A stretch of DNA of 64,000 bases from Albidovulum sp. (GCA_028823855.1 JAPPFL010000001.1:62001-126000); one strand, 5' to 3'. Positions 8,811 through 18,704 are shown, counted from the first letter of the stretch. Notes: a model not told the origin generated them from the sequence alone. Program-made: numbers and translations.

Positions 8811-9506
8811 TCAATTTTCCATCCATTCGACCAGCAATTCAGTAACTCGCTCGGGTTTTTCCAGCGTAGGCAAATGCCCGGCGCCTTCGACGACAGCCAG
8901 TTTGGCCCCGGACAATAATTCGGCAATTTCCCAATGGAATGACAACGGGCACAACCGGTCATCCGAACCGCATATGACAATGGACGGGACCCGCGTCAAG
9001 GCTAGCGTTTCCGAATAGTCGGCTCGGGTCTGCAGCGCTCTTGACTGCCGCACGAATACGTCCGAACCAAGTTCAAGCGCCATTTCCATTACTATTTGTA
9101 GAACGGCTCCCCTTCGCTCTCCCGCCGCCAGATAGGAAGGCTTCATCTCGTCTCTTACAACTTCCGCCAACTCGCCACTTTCGACCCTTCGAATGCGCTG
9201 TTCGCGAATTTTAGCGTTTAGAGGCGACTCTCTGCGGCAGTTCGTATCAAGAAACGCAACGCGGGCGACCCGCTCGGGAGCTGATCGCAAGATTTCCATG
9301 GCCACGATTCCGCCCATGGAAAGTCCCGCTAGCGAAAATTTGGGAGGCGCGTCCCGAAGTAGCAGACGAGCAATTTCAGGAATCGTGTCGCCGCGCCCAA
9401 TGGAAGCGGCGAAAACCGAAACGCGCTGCGATAGCGCGGCGATCTGAGGCAGGAATACCCGAGCATCGCACATGTGGCCGGGCAGCAGTACGAGCGGTTC
9501 GGTCAC
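8811..9506 (-). CDS. Alpha/beta hydrolase
   Basis: A 231-residue cytoplasmic serine hydrolase of the alpha/beta fold. It starts with the oxyanion strand PLVLLPGHMCDARVF, has the nucleophile elbow GLSMGG near residue 83, the acid in GSDDRLCP near 190 and the His in GAGHLPTLEKPERV near 212, so the full triad is present. GTG 9506 overlaps the stop of the upstream MetE-fold gene (GTGA). The operon position suggests an ester or lactone intermediate, or a C-C hydrolase. No lid domain of note beyond the mid-protein helical stretch at about residues 110-160. Confidence 0.88.
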   Translation of the reverse strand: MTEPLVLLPGHMCDARVFLPQIAALSQRVSVFAASIGRGDTIPEIARLLLRDAPPKFSLAGLSMGGIVAMEILRSAPERVARVAFLDTNCRRESPLNAKIREQRIRRVESGELAEVVRDEMKPSYLAAGERRGAVLQIVMEMALELGSDVFVRQSRALQTRADYSETLALTRVPSIVICGSDDRLCPLSFHWEIAELLSGAKLAVVEGAGHLPTLEKPERVTELLVEWMEN

Positions 9507-10624
9507 GAAGCGAGGCGCGCTCCTTCGGCGAGCGCTGCAAGCTTGGCATAGGCGATGCTCGGATCGACGGCGCCGAAACCGGCGAATGTTCCGAAGCCGC
9601 AGTCAGTGCCTGCGATGATTCTATCGGCGCCTACAATTCGGGAAAATCGCCTAATTCTTTGCGCTACGAGCTCGGGATGTTCGACGAAATTCGTTGTCGT
9701 GTCGATAACGCCTGGAATCAGGACCTTTTCGTCCGGAATCTCCGATTTCCGATCCTCAAATACCGACCACTCATGCGCGTGGCGCGGATTCGAAGATTCA
9801 AACAAAACGAACTTGGCCCTTACTTTCATAAGCGTCGCAAGTACTTTATCCATTCCGATGTCGCAGATGTGCGGTCCCTCGTAGTTCCCCCAGCAGATGT
9901 GAACGCGCACGCGCGACGGATCGATTCCATCCAGCGCAAAATTGAGAGCTTCGACGTTGCTCTCGGCCACGGCAACGAATTCGCTATCGCTCAAGTCGGA
10001 AAACATGACGTGCCTCGACAGCCCGAGATCCGGGCAATCGACCTGGAGAAGCAGCCCGCTATCGACAATCGCGCGATATTCTTCGCTCATAGCTTGGGCT
10101 AGAGCTTCGAGGTATGCGTCTCTACTCGGCCAATAGTCGTTGGGAAGAAAAAGGCTGATAACCCCGGGCGATGCGGCGTTCATGAATCCCTCCGGCGCTC
10201 CGTGCGCAGCAATTCCGGATTTGAGATTTGCGATGTCCATTTCCAGTTCGTTGCCCGGTTTCTTCCTTATTTCGCCGACGCACTTGGGTCGAGAATATTG
10301 CGCCGTTCCGCCTTCCTTCGCCAGACGCCTTAAAAATTCCGGAAATTGCAGCAAATCGCCCGGAGGGCTACGCGGCGTGTCTCCGGCGAATCCCGTATAC
10401 CTATCCTTGACGTAAGTCGCATAGGATATCTTTGAAGTCTCACCGTCGGACACGATGTCGACCCCGGCTTCCACTTGCAACCGGACGGTTTCGGAGCATG
10501 CTTCCGTCATTGCCGCGTCGAATGCAGACTGCTCGTAAGCTTCTCCTCTCTCCTTGGCAAAAAGAAAATCCGTGACTTTCTGACTGCGAGGCAAGCTTCC
10601 AACATGAGTTGTCCTTACTGCCAT
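9503..10624 (-). CDS. MetE C-terminal-domain-like zinc protein (UROD/MetE superfamily)
   Basis: A 373-residue TIM-barrel protein related to the catalytic half of cobalamin-independent methionine synthase and to epoxyalkane:coenzyme M transferases. The N-terminal RTTHVGSLPRSQ is the family signature. Zinc ligands fit: His242 and Cys244 in VHICWGNYEG, Glu276 in VLFESSNPR, and Cys342 in AGTDCGFG. The N-terminal half of true MetE is absent, so it is not a housekeeping methionine synthase. Such stand-alone proteins activate a thiol for transfer to or from an organic substrate, with the real acceptor unknown. It lies between the bicupin (75-base gap) and the hydrolase (4-base overlap). Confidence 0.87.
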   Translation of the reverse strand: MAVRTTHVGSLPRSQKVTDFLFAKERGEAYEQSAFDAAMTEACSETVRLQVEAGVDIVSDGETSKISYATYVKDRYTGFAGDTPRSPPGDLLQFPEFLRRLAKEGGTAQYSRPKCVGEIRKKPGNELEMDIANLKSGIAAHGAPEGFMNAASPGVISLFLPNDYWPSRDAYLEALAQAMSEEYRAIVDSGLLLQVDCPDLGLSRHVMFSDLSDSEFVAVAESNVEALNFALDGIDPSRVRVHICWGNYEGPHICDIGMDKVLATLMKVRAKFVLFESSNPRHAHEWSVFEDRKSEIPDEKVLIPGVIDTTTNFVEHPELVAQRIRRFSRIVGADRIIAGTDCGFGTFAGFGAVDPSIAYAKLAALAEGARLAS

Positions 10625-10699
10625 TGTTCTATCGCCTCCTTTCTTCCGATCTCGGGACTTTTCCGCGCCGCGCGATCAATCGCGACGGCAACCGCCGAT

Positions 10700-11668
10700 T
10701 CACGGTCGCCAAGTCGGGCCCGCCGGGTCGGTCGTGCCCCTGACTCTGAATAATCCAGCCGGGCCGGAAACGGCAGGTTCGATGCATCTTCCAAGTCCCG
10801 GCGGTACAAGGCAAGTATCGCCCGGCGCTAGAACATCCGACGTGGCTTCCCAGGAAATCCGCCAGTATCCTTCGGTAGGCATCAATACTTCGTACTCGCC
10901 GATGCAGTAACGGAATGAATCGGTGTTTGATCCCCTCGAAATGAATTCCACCTCGAATCCGGGCCTGTCTACGATCATTGCGTCCTCGCCGATTACCCTC
11001 GCGGGCCGGCCTTGCGACAGCGAGATCATGTCCCATTTTCGCGCAATGTAGGCCGGAACGACGTCGCGAGCGCCAAGTTCCGGGAAATCTTCCAGTTCTT
11101 CATCGGAAAGCAACGGCATGGGCGTTATGCCTGCGGGAAGGCTCTCGCCTTTCTTCGCATCGTAAAGCCGCCCGGTGCTAGCCAGCACCAAGCCGTGTTC
11201 TTCGGCATCTTGAACGACTTGCGGAGCCCAGATGACTCCTCCTCCGGCATCGTCGCCGCCAAGTATCGCCATGATCATCCCGTGCTCCTGGCCAATATTC
11301 TCGAATCCCCGGAATATTCCTGTAGGGATATCGAATATATCGCCCTCTTCGAGCACAACTTCGCCGGCATTGCCCCATCGGCCCCAAAAGAAGCGCCACC
11401 TGCCTTCCAGAACGAAAAACACTTCCGCGGTTCGATGGGAATGCAGCGAGTTTCGGCATCCCGGCGGCTGCCCGGCGGCGCCGATATTGAAGCCGGGCGT
11501 TTCCTTGATATGCACGTGCTGGTCGGGGCTTTCCGACACGCCGCCTCCGACAATCGTAAAGTTCTCCTTTTTGTCGGAACCTGGCGTATGCGCATCGATA
11601 AATGCCGTGCGGCAGGGAATTAACTCGCCGTGGCGCACGATGCGAGGCGATGTGGATTGCTGTTGCAT
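10700..11668 (-). CDS. Bicupin protein
   Basis: A 322-residue protein with two cupin barrels. The first has a good metal-binding set: LHSHRTAEVFFVLEG near residues 76-90 (His-x-His and Glu), then EEGDIFDIPTGIFRGFENIG. The second, RYCIGEYEVLMPTEGYWRI followed by LAPGDTCLVPPGLGRCIEPA near 255-310, keeps the fold but not an obvious His cluster, so it is probably structural. No signal peptide. Bicupins include dioxygenases such as gentisate-type ring cleavers and isomerases; neither can be chosen from sequence alone. It sits inside the catabolic operon, 62 bases behind the SnoaL-like gene. Confidence 0.85.
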   Translation of the reverse strand: MQQQSTSPRIVRHGELIPCRTAFIDAHTPGSDKKENFTIVGGGVSESPDQHVHIKETPGFNIGAAGQPPGCRNSLHSHRTAEVFFVLEGRWRFFWGRWGNAGEVVLEEGDIFDIPTGIFRGFENIGQEHGMIMAILGGDDAGGGVIWAPQVVQDAEEHGLVLASTGRLYDAKKGESLPAGITPMPLLSDEELEDFPELGARDVVPAYIARKWDMISLSQGRPARVIGEDAMIVDRPGFEVEFISRGSNTDSFRYCIGEYEVLMPTEGYWRISWEATSDVLAPGDTCLVPPGLGRCIEPAVSGPAGLFRVRGTTDPAGPTWRP

Positions 11669-11730
11669 GTAATCCTTTCTTTGGATGTAGATGACCGAAA
11701 AAACTACCTTTCAAACAAAAACTCCCGAAT

Positions 11731-12711
11731 TCAGCCGGCGTGAATGAGAATTTGCTTCCAGATGGCGGTTTCGTCGAGGATCACGTATTCCCTACGAATT
11801 CCTCTGGGTCCGAATTCCGCATGCGACGCGCCCATCACGTAGACATCGGCGCCTGTTGGCGCGCCGAACATTCCGAAGCCGTCGTGGGCGCCTGCCAGAC
11901 TCCATCGAACCGCGGCGCGGCGGGGCATTCCCTGCTCGCTCAGCCCGGTCGCGTGATCAATTTTGAATTCCGCCGCCGGAAACGATGAACGAAGTCCAAG
12001 CCAAAACGAGTCGGCGGCCGATCGGCCATGTGCCGTCTTCCCGCCCGGATGCTCCAAGTGACAGGCGCGATCATACTCCGTCGAGACCACCGCCAGATCC
12101 GCATGCATAATTCTAGAAAGCGTATCGGCGTATCGATTTCCTGTCTCGTCGTTATTTCCTTCGCCGCGATACGGCCCATTGAAACCGCCCGGACTAAAAG
12201 GGCGCGTACACGACTCGAAACCGCCTTCTCGATCGATCGCTTCCATGGCAAAGGTTCTCGGGTCGCTTCCCAGCTGCCGAACGATCGCTCCTTGGTCGCG
12301 TATCAGCCATTCGTCGTCGATTTGCCATCCGCATTCCTCGCAGGCATGGGCATGGCAATCCGCAATAGTCCGATAGGCAAGTTTTTTTCCGGTTGCCGCT
12401 CCGTACTGGCCGTTGCCGAGGTGCGTGGCGGTCGAAAATAGCCTGTGGGAAGAAAGCCAGCTATCCTCTCCCATTCGCGCCCAAATGACATCTTCGCCTA
12501 GAAGCCGTCGATCCGGAAGTTCGGCCAGCGTCGCGCACGTTGAAACTATGACCGATTCATGGCCGACGACGATTCCTGTCGGCGAGCGAACGAAAATTCC
12601 CTCGGAGTAGTAGCGCCGCAAACTGTCGACTTTGCGATGTTCCCATATTTCTTCGGTTATTCCAAGAATATAGTCGCAAAAATCGGTGTAGCGAGGAAGC
12701 TGTTCAGTCAT
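11731..12711 (-). CDS. Tandem SnoaL/NTF2-like domain protein
   Basis: A 326-residue protein that reads as two SnoaL-like halves. The N-terminal half includes YILGITEEIWEHRKVDSLRR, YYSEGIFVRSPTGIVVG and AYRTIADCHAHACEECGWQI followed by DEWLIRDQGAI. The C-terminal half repeats the theme with LSRIMHADLAVVSTEYDRAC, GRSAADSFWLGLRSSFPAAE and RREYVILDETAIWKQILIHAG. SnoaL-like folds include aldol cyclases, hydratases and isomerases, and proteins of this length occur in alphaproteobacterial catabolic operons without assigned function. The ATG overlaps the LacI gene end by 8 bases. No secretion signal. A catalytic role in the pathway is inferred from position only. Confidence 0.75.
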   Translation of the reverse strand: MTEQLPRYTDFCDYILGITEEIWEHRKVDSLRRYYSEGIFVRSPTGIVVGHESVIVSTCATLAELPDRRLLGEDVIWARMGEDSWLSSHRLFSTATHLGNGQYGAATGKKLAYRTIADCHAHACEECGWQIDDEWLIRDQGAIVRQLGSDPRTFAMEAIDREGGFESCTRPFSPGGFNGPYRGEGNNDETGNRYADTLSRIMHADLAVVSTEYDRACHLEHPGGKTAHGRSAADSFWLGLRSSFPAAEFKIDHATGLSEQGMPRRAAVRWSLAGAHDGFGMFGAPTGADVYVMGASHAEFGPRGIRREYVILDETAIWKQILIHAG

Positions 12712-13813
12712 GATTCCCGCTCCCGGGAATTTTCGCCGATCGCCTCACGACCAGATGTCCGGGGATAGCGAACTGCGTCGTTTCCGAATGCGAATTTTCA
12801 ATTCTTGCTAGCAAGATATTGACCGTGAGGTCGACCATCTCGTCGATAGGCTGACGATAGGTCGTCAGGTCATAGGCCTTCCATCCCGCTTGCGGCGCAT
12901 CGTCGAAGCCGACGACCGAAACATCCTCGGGAACGCGAAGACCGAGCTCGTAGCGAATAACGTCCATAACCGCGAACGCCATGTGGTCGTTGCCCACGAA
13001 TACTCCGTCGGGACGACCGGCGGGCGCCGAAAATATCGACCGGGCCGCCGCGGCGGCGATATTCCTGTTCCAACGGCCGTCGATTCGGTCATGCAATTCG
13101 AGCCCGGCTTCGACCAGCCCGTCGCGAAATCCCGCTTCCCGGTCAAATCCTGTCGATGATTCGCTCCAGCCGGCGATATGAGCGATTCTGCGGCACCCGG
13201 AATATGCCATGAAACGAGCGATCCGCTTTGCTCCGTCATAGTTGTCCGACGTGATCGCGGTCGGTCCCCGCTTGCCCTGGTGGCGATTGAACAGCACTAG
13301 CGGAATACCCGCCGCGCTACAGCGGTCGGAAAGGGAATTCGACATTGAAACCGAAGCCGCGATGATTCCGTCCACCTGGTAGTCGAGAAGAGCATTTACG
13401 ACCCGATCCAGTTCTTCGGCTGCATTGGAGGCCATAAATACGAGAACATGATAACCTTTCGCCTGCAACACGTGCGAGATCCTTTCAAGTGCCATCGAAT
13501 AGAAGGAGTTTCCAAGATAGGCTACTACCATGCCGATGATCCGCGAACGGCCGGTAATCAGGGATCGGGCTAAAACGTTCGGGCGATACCCCAGTGAATC
13601 CGCCACCTGCATGACTTTCTCAAGGGTCTTGGGCGAAACGGACGCTCCCGGCGAAAATGCTCGACTGACGGCCGATTGGCTGACGCCCGCGAGCCTCGCC
13701 ACGTCGTGCGACGTTACTCTGGCGAATGGTCCCGATCCGGAATGCGCGTTTGGTTCGTCGCTACCCTCGACGCGCGAATTCCGGTCCAGAGGTTTTGAAT
13801 CTTCTCGCGTCAT
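12704..13813 (-). CDS. LacI-family transcriptional regulator
   Basis: A 369-residue repressor type. The helix-turn-helix is at about residues 34-60 (VTSHDVARLAGVSQSAVSRA) with the hinge region following (SLGYRPNVLARSLITGRS). The periplasmic-binding-protein-like effector domain spans roughly 90-365 (GMVVAYLGNSFYSMALERIS; DGVFVGNDHMAFAVMDVIRY; EDVSVVGFDDAPQAGWK). ATG 13813 is preferred because it overlaps the SDR stop (ATGA); ATG 13825 is possible. The N-terminal extension of some 33 residues before the helix-turn-helix is polar. It is encoded inside the operon it presumably controls, which would give autoregulation; the effector is likely the imported sugar-like substrate or an intermediate. 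Confidence 0.92.
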   Translation of the reverse strand: MTREDSKPLDRNSRVEGSDEPNAHSGSGPFARVTSHDVARLAGVSQSAVSRAFSPGASVSPKTLEKVMQVADSLGYRPNVLARSLITGRSRIIGMVVAYLGNSFYSMALERISHVLQAKGYHVLVFMASNAAEELDRVVNALLDYQVDGIIAASVSMSNSLSDRCSAAGIPLVLFNRHQGKRGPTAITSDNYDGAKRIARFMAYSGCRRIAHIAGWSESSTGFDREAGFRDGLVEAGLELHDRIDGRWNRNIAAAAARSIFSAPAGRPDGVFVGNDHMAFAVMDVIRYELGLRVPEDVSVVGFDDAPQAGWKAYDLTTYRQPIDEMVDLTVNILLARIENSHSETTQFAIPGHLVVRRSAKIPGSGNHD

Positions 13814-14571
13814 CCTGCGGTCCATCCGCCGTCGACAATTATGTGAGTTCCCGTCACCATGGCCGACGCGTCAGATGCCAGAAACTGAACAGCGCCCATG
13901 ATGTCTTCCGTTTCGCCTATCCTGCCAAGTTTGATCTTGGATTCGATCCACGCGACACGTTTCGGGTTTTCGAATGTCGGCGCCGTCAATTCTGTCCGAA
14001 TAAAGGTCGGGCAAATTGTGTTGACTCTGACTCCATGCGGTCCCCATTCGATCGCCATGGCTTTAGTCATGCCTTCAACTGCATGCTTGGAGGCGCAGTA
14101 GACCGAACGGTCCTGGCCGCCAACAAGCCCCATTTGGCTGGAAATTTGAATTATCGAGCCGCCGCCTTCCGCCTGCATTCCTCGAGCCGCTTCTCGCGCA
14201 ACAATGAACGCCGCGCGTACGTTAGCCTCCATTATGTCGTCGAAGTCGTCGATTGAAGTGTCAAAAGCAGATTTCGGGCGAGCGATTCCGGCAGAATTCA
14301 CGAGAATCGCAAATGGCCCGTGACGATGCATTGCGTCGCGAACCGCGACCTCGTCCGATGCATCGAATGGGACACCAATGGCCGTGAAACCATTCCCAAC
14401 CAGGGTTGCGGCCGCCGATTCAACGGCGCTCGCGCGACGGGAAGCGATCACGACTGAAGCGCCGTTTTCTGCCAGCGCGACCGCGCAGGCAAATCCGATA
14501 CTTCCGGTACCCCCGACCACAAGCGCGCTGCGACCGTCGAGACGAAAAGAAGGAGAGCGCGGAACTTTCAT
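13810..14571 (-). CDS. Short-chain dehydrogenase/reductase
   Basis: A 253-residue classical SDR. The cofactor motif is [20 protein letters not shown] (TGxxxGxG form), with ASRRAS favouring NADP(H) because of the arginines after strand 2. Further motifs are NSAG (about 90), the catalytic Ser in QISSQMG, YCASK with catalytic Tyr and Lys, and the C-terminal [13 protein letters not shown] 14571 overlaps the stop of the HpsN-like gene (ATGA). The frame extends upstream inside that gene but without similarity. It probably oxidises or reduces a hydroxyl/keto group of the pathway substrate next to the HpsN-like dehydrogenase. Confidence 0.93.
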   Translation of the reverse strand: MKVPRSPSFRLDGRSALVVGGTGSIGFACAVALAENGASVVIASRRASAVESAAATLVGNGFTAIGVPFDASDEVAVRDAMHRHGPFAILVNSAGIARPKSAFDTSIDDFDDIMEANVRAAFIVAREAARGMQAEGGGSIIQISSQMGLVGGQDRSVYCASKHAVEGMTKAMAIEWGPHGVRVNTICPTFIRTELTAPTFENPKRVAWIESKIKLGRIGETEDIMGAVQFLASDASAMVTGTHIIVDGGWTAG

Positions 14572-15896
14572 TCCGCGCTCGACGGATAGGGAGCGCTTCC
14601 GGCATAGGGGATATTCATTCCGCCGTAGCGCCGCAGTCGCAGGTTGGCTTGTTCCGCATGACCGGCGAATCCTTCGAGTCTGCAAAGGCGCGAACAGTAT
14701 TCTCCGATACGCGTCGCCGCCTCGTCCGTAGTGATTTTTTGGTATGTATGCGTCTTGAGGAATTTTCCGACCCAAAGCCCGCCCGTATATCGGCCCGCCT
14801 TGCGGGTAGGGAGCGTGTGATTGGTCCCGATTACCTTGTCCCCGTAGGACACGTTCGTCCTTGGCCCGAGGAACAACGCGCCGTAACTCGTCATATTGTC
14901 CAGGAACCAGTCGTCGCGGTCCGTCATGACCTGAACATGCTCCGAAGCTATGCCGTTCGCGACTTCCAGCATTTCTTCGTAGGTGTCGCAAAGCACGACC
15001 TGTCCGAAATCCGACCAGCTTTTCGCCGCCGTCGCGGCGGTCGGTATAATCCTCAGGATTCTATCGATCTCGTCCAAAGTTTCGGAAGCCAGTTTCCCGC
15101 TGTTGGTGACGAGCACGGCCGGCGAATCGAAACCGTGCTCGGCCTGGCCGATTAAATCGGTCGCGCACATTTCCGGGTCGACCGTATCGTCGGCAATGAC
15201 CATTGTCTCTGTTGGTCCAGCGAACAAATCTATTCCAACTCTGCCGAACAATTGCCTTTTAGCCTCCGCTACGAACGCGTTTCCGGGTCCGACGAGCATG
15301 TCGACGGGCGCGATTTCGTCGGTTCCCAGGGCCATGGCGCCCACTGCCTGAATTCCGCCCAAAAGATAAATCTCATGCGCTCCTCCGAGGTGCATCGCCG
15401 CGATTACAGACGGCGTGGGTTCGCCGTTCACCGGGGGCGTGCATGCGGCGATTCTCGGAACTTCGGCCACGCTTGCCGTCACCGTCGACATGTGCGCCGA
15501 AGCTATAAGCGGAAACTTCCCCCCCGGGATGTAGCAGCCGACCGACTGAACCGGGATATTCTTGTGACCGAGCACCACGCCAGGCAGCGTTTCAATCTCG
15601 ATGTCCTTTATCGAATCCCGCTGGGCCTTGGCAAAATTTCGGATCTGCTCCTGCGCGAATCGGATGTCGGACAGGTCGCGGTTGGGAACTTTGGCAACCA
15701 GAGATTCGATTTCGGTTTCCGAAAGTCGGAACTTTTCAGGAGCATGACCGTCGAATTTTTCGGACAGCTCCCTTACGGCATTTCCTCCCCTGGCGTCGAT
15801 GTCCGCAAGCGCGGATTCGACAATGCTCCTGGTTTTTTCATCGCCCGCGTTCTTTTCCCGGTCCGATTTCCCTGTTTTCAAGTATACTACCGTCAT
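14568..15896 (-). CDS. Histidinol-dehydrogenase paralogue, sulfopropanediol dehydrogenase (HpsN)-like
   Basis: A 442-residue zinc- and NAD-dependent alcohol-to-acid dehydrogenase of the HisD superfamily. HisD-type features are [54 protein letters not shown] and [15 protein letters not shown] with the Gln/His zinc ligands. The C-terminal third departs from biosynthetic HisD and carries [19 protein letters not shown] and [17 protein letters not shown], which I associate with HpsN-type enzymes oxidising 2,3-dihydroxypropane-1-sulfonate and with uncharacterised catabolic relatives. ATG 15896 overlaps the upstream stop (ATGA); TTG 15917 is less likely. There are no his genes around it, so histidine synthesis is improbable. 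The exact substrate is unproven. Confidence 0.86.
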   Translation of the reverse strand: MTVVYLKTGKSDREKNAGDEKTRSIVESALADIDARGGNAVRELSEKFDGHAPEKFRLSETEIESLVAKVPNRDLSDIRFAQEQIRNFAKAQRDSIKDIEIETLPGVVLGHKNIPVQSVGCYIPGGKFPLIASAHMSTVTASVAEVPRIAACTPPVNGEPTPSVIAAMHLGGAHEIYLLGGIQAVGAMALGTDEIAPVDMLVGPGNAFVAEAKRQLFGRVGIDLFAGPTETMVIADDTVDPEMCATDLIGQAEHGFDSPAVLVTNSGKLASETLDEIDRILRIIPTAATAAKSWSDFGQVVLCDTYEEMLEVANGIASEHVQVMTDRDDWFLDNMTSYGALFLGPRTNVSYGDKVIGTNHTLPTRKAGRYTGGLWVGKFLKTHTYQKITTDEAATRIGEYCSRLCRLEGFAGHAEQANLRLRRYGGMNIPYAGSAPYPSSAE

Positions 15897-16447
15897 TCTC
15901 CTGTTCCAGTTTCGCAACCTGGCCTCGGCGGCTCTCTATCGCCTCTATCGAATGCTTCCCAGCCTCTGCCTTCGAACACGTCGTGGCCTAGCTGGAACAA
16001 AACATGGGGGAAATCCACCATAACCCAATTATCGGCAATTTTTCCGTCGATAACCTTCCAAAAGTCCATGTAGCGGATTTCTACGCGCTTTCCTGTAGGC
16101 TGAATGCCAAAAAATTCGCCGGTATGCACAGCTTCCTGGCGTCCGAACGCAGCCGCCCACTCGCCCATAAAGAGCCGAGCCTCGTCAATGCAGACCTTGT
16201 CGGAAAATGCTGCCTGGAACGGGCGCTGCCAATTGTCCTGAAACTCGCGAAGCCCGAATTTCGAGCCGCAGCCGAAATTGCCCATCCAGCGAAAATCGAA
16301 ATTGAAAAATTCGCCGATATCGTCGATGCGGTGTTCGTTGAGGCCATCGACCATGTTCTCGATCACGCGCCGAGTCTCGCACGTTCGCGAAAGATCCGCA
16401 TTTGCACTCAGGGCAGCTTGTATCGGTCTTTCTCCTTGGGCGGGCAC
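15893..16447 (-). CDS. SnoaL/NTF2-like protein
   Basis: A protein of up to 184 residues with one SnoaL-like domain: [59 protein letters not shown] and [20 protein letters not shown], the usual cone-fold polyketide-cyclase-like pattern with His/Asp candidates. GTG 16447 is the only clear start and lacks a convincing ribosome-binding site. An AAGGAG occurs just inside the frame, so the true start may lie further in, or the original start was lost when the permease region upstream decayed. It is followed by the HpsN-like gene with a 4-base overlap. The function is inferred only as an operon member. Confidence 0.75.
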   Translation of the reverse strand: MPAQGERPIQAALSANADLSRTCETRRVIENMVDGLNEHRIDDIGEFFNFDFRWMGNFGCGSKFGLREFQDNWQRPFQAAFSDKVCIDEARLFMGEWAAAFGRQEAVHTGEFFGIQPTGKRVEIRYMDFWKVIDGKIADNWVMVDFPHVLFQLGHDVFEGRGWEAFDRGDREPPRPGCETGTGE

Positions 16448-16551
16448 TATTCGGTTCCGCCGAATGCGTATTTGCCGCGTACTCTCGCTAGCAACCCGCC
16501 CGAAAAGCGCGACAAGAAAACGATATCAAGACTCTTCATCGACTACCCTCT

Positions 16552-17307
16552 CACAGCGCCGGCGGTAAGCCCGCTGACGATTTGTTTCTGGAATCCGTGA
16601 CGAGCAGCAACAGAGGCGCGGAATCGGATACGGCCGCGGCTACTGCCTCGACCTGATCCGTTGAAGTCGCCTCGCGACTTACAATACTCGCGATTGCAGG
16701 CACCATCGACTGGTACACCGCATCGAGCAGAAGCGATGCTGCCAGCAAATCGCAAAGGGCAGGCAAATAGCTGAATTGGCCGGCCGCAACGACACCGCGC
16801 CAATTCACCCGCAAAACTGCACATCGAATTGCTCGGAAGCGGGGAAAGGAAAGCTGCCTGGCCGCGGACGGTTCTGGCGACGCTGATGACGGCCATGGCA
16901 ATGGCGAGTCCCGTTCCCCAAGCGGGCGAAAGGGCAATAAGCGCGAACGCAACGCTGAACCGCAGCGCCTTCCGGAAGTCGATTCCCATGAGCTTCTTCC
17001 GGCTAAAGCCATCCAAAGCCTCGGCGAGCCGCTTCAGCGCCAAATCATTCCGGTAGCTGCCAAGGCCGACGAATTCCCCTACGGTAACCAGGATGCCCTC
17101 GTCGCCAGCCAGCGGCCGGGTCCTGTTATCGATTACGCAATTCTGCGCAACTAAGCCCGGAGTGCAGCTTTCGATTTCAATCGTTTCGTAAACGGCTCGG
17201 GTAAACTGGAAACCATGTACGAATACGCCGGCGAACGGAGCAGCGATGAAAAGCATCATAAAAGGTATCGAAGGTCCCGCGATTGCGGCGGAAGTTCGGG
17301 ATTTCAT
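16552..17307 (-). pseudogene. Fused relic of MalF- and MalG-type ABC permeases
   Basis: Between the binding-protein gene and the SnoaL-like gene, where two permease genes would be expected, only one damaged stretch remains. Its start looks like a MalF-type permease: MLFIAAPFAGVFVHGFQFT, then DFRKALRFSVAFALIAL and TGLAIAMAVISVARTVRG. Its end, FQKQIVSGLTAGAVRG followed by a stop, is the standard C-terminus of MalG-type permeases. The middle is unreadable in any one frame and the EAA loop is missing. A deletion across both cistrons plus frameshifts explains this. One frame happens to stay open for 254 codons but cannot encode a working permease. Confidence 0.8.
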
Positions 17308-17419
17308 CCGCTCGTCCCTTCGCCTTGGGCGAAATTATTACTTTGCGCCGAAAAGCAGTGCATATCGACTCTCATGAAGAAACAACGAGGCGCCCTAGCG
17401 AGCGACCCCACTGGAATAT

Positions 17420-18625
17420 CTACAACAGCCCATGTTCATCGGCTGCTGCAATGTATGCCGCCTCTACGTTGGCAAGCGTATCCGCGGCGCTCGTCGCTCC
17501 GGTCAAATAATCGGAAACTATGTTACCCAACGCAGTATGCATGAGACCCATCGCCTTGCCGGCAGGATATGGCACAGCGCCGTTGGCAGCCGTGGCAGCG
17601 GCGCCCGCGGCTGCCTCTCCAGCTACGAATCCATCTATGAGCCAAACCGCCGCGTCGTTGTGTGCAACAACGGTTTCCGTGTCGAGGCCTTCAAGGGCGA
17701 CTCTAAATGCCGCGTCAGCCTCTTCGTCGGAAATATTTTTTGCTATCACGATTCCGTCCCACCAAATCGTGGACGCGGGACGCACAGCGCCCATTGGCGC
17801 CGATGCCATGCCGACCATACCGACAACTTGGCTATCCTCGGCATTGTTCATCGCCGCCGCCCTCGACTGCCAAAGATTTGCTATCGCGATTTTGCCTTGC
17901 TGGAACTGCTTCTGGACATACGTCGAATCGGAAACCAGGAATTCAGGGTCCATAAACTTCGTGAGACGTTTCATCATGACGAGAGTAGCGATGCCGGTCT
18001 CGTTATTCACAGATGGCTCATGTCCCTCGCCGAAGAATTCGCCGCCCTCGCCTACGAAAATGTTTACGAATTCTTGGGCTAAATTCCAGCCGCTCATATA
18101 GGTTCCGCCCAAGGGATAGTCTACAACTCCCGCAGCCTGAATTTTAGCTGCAGCGTCAAGCACCTCGTCGTATGTGGTGGGGACCGCGATGCCCAAATCG
18201 TCAAGAATGTCCTTGCGATACATAAGGTGCTGGACGTTCACCATCATGGCAATCGCCCAAATTTCGCCGTCGAGCTTGATCAGCTGATTCGGCGAAAGAT
18301 GCTGCCCATAAATCGCGACCAAGTCGTCTAGCGGTCGAATCGTTCCCTGGTCGTATAGCGGAACGAATGGGGAATTCGACACGCCGCCAATATGGTAAAG
18401 AGATGGATTTGCCGCAAAAGCGGCCGGTTGCTTGAAACGGTAATCCCGATCAAGCTCGGCTTCGAAATTGCCGCATTCCGCCATCGATGCCGCTACAGCC
18501 TTAAATGCGTCGAAATCCGCTGTGAGAGAATTCAATGGTATAGAGTTTTCAAAGGCGCATTCGGCCCATGCGCCGGATGCAATTATAGTAACTGCGCCCG
18601 CAGCGACGAAGTTCTTAACTTTCAT
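17420..18625 (-). CDS. ABC transporter sugar-type substrate-binding protein (family 1)
   Basis: A 401-residue periplasmic binding protein. The leader MKVKNFVAAGAVTIIASG ending in AWA fits a signal peptide. The mature protein has family-1 features: DGEIWAIAMMVNVQHLMYRK, DDLGIAVPTTYDEVLDAAAK and FQQGKIAIANLWQSRAAAM, with IWWDGIVIAKNISDEEADAA near the C-terminal lobe. The frame is intact and shows no obvious damage. It follows the ATPase by 79 bases and precedes the wrecked permeases, so its importer is either dead or uses permeases encoded elsewhere. The ligand is presumably a sugar or polyol-like compound. Confidence 0.9.
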   Translation of the reverse strand: MKVKNFVAAGAVTIIASGAWAECAFENSIPLNSLTADFDAFKAVAASMAECGNFEAELDRDYRFKQPAAFAANPSLYHIGGVSNSPFVPLYDQGTIRPLDDLVAIYGQHLSPNQLIKLDGEIWAIAMMVNVQHLMYRKDILDDLGIAVPTTYDEVLDAAAKIQAAGVVDYPLGGTYMSGWNLAQEFVNIFVGEGGEFFGEGHEPSVNNETGIATLVMMKRLTKFMDPEFLVSDSTYVQKQFQQGKIAIANLWQSRAAAMNNAEDSQVVGMVGMASAPMGAVRPASTIWWDGIVIAKNISDEEADAAFRVALEGLDTETVVAHNDAAVWLIDGFVAGEAAAGAAATAANGAVPYPAGKAMGLMHTALGNIVSDYLTGATSAADTLANVEAAYIAAADEHGLL

Positions 18626-18704
18626 ATAGTTCTCCGTGATGTTGCGGCATTCGGCACTGCATGTCGGGTCGACGGCGCGTCGGCTTTCGCGATGAAATCA
18701 ATGT

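Noticed and set aside
9503-10624. Annotation as methionine synthase MetE
   Set aside because: Lacks the entire MetE N-terminal half and sits in a catabolic operon.
14571-14991. A 393-codon minus-strand frame that would extend the SDR N-terminally by about 140 residues
   Set aside because: The extension lies inside the HpsN-like gene in another frame, has no similarity, and ATG 14571 has the coupling overlap and the right length.
14568-15896. Annotation as biosynthetic histidinol dehydrogenase
   Set aside because: No his genes nearby, HpsN-type C-terminal motifs, and catabolic operon context.
17215-17544. Plus-strand frames opposite the end of the binding-protein gene and the permease relic
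   Set aside because: Antisense shadows of the binding-protein gene without domain content.
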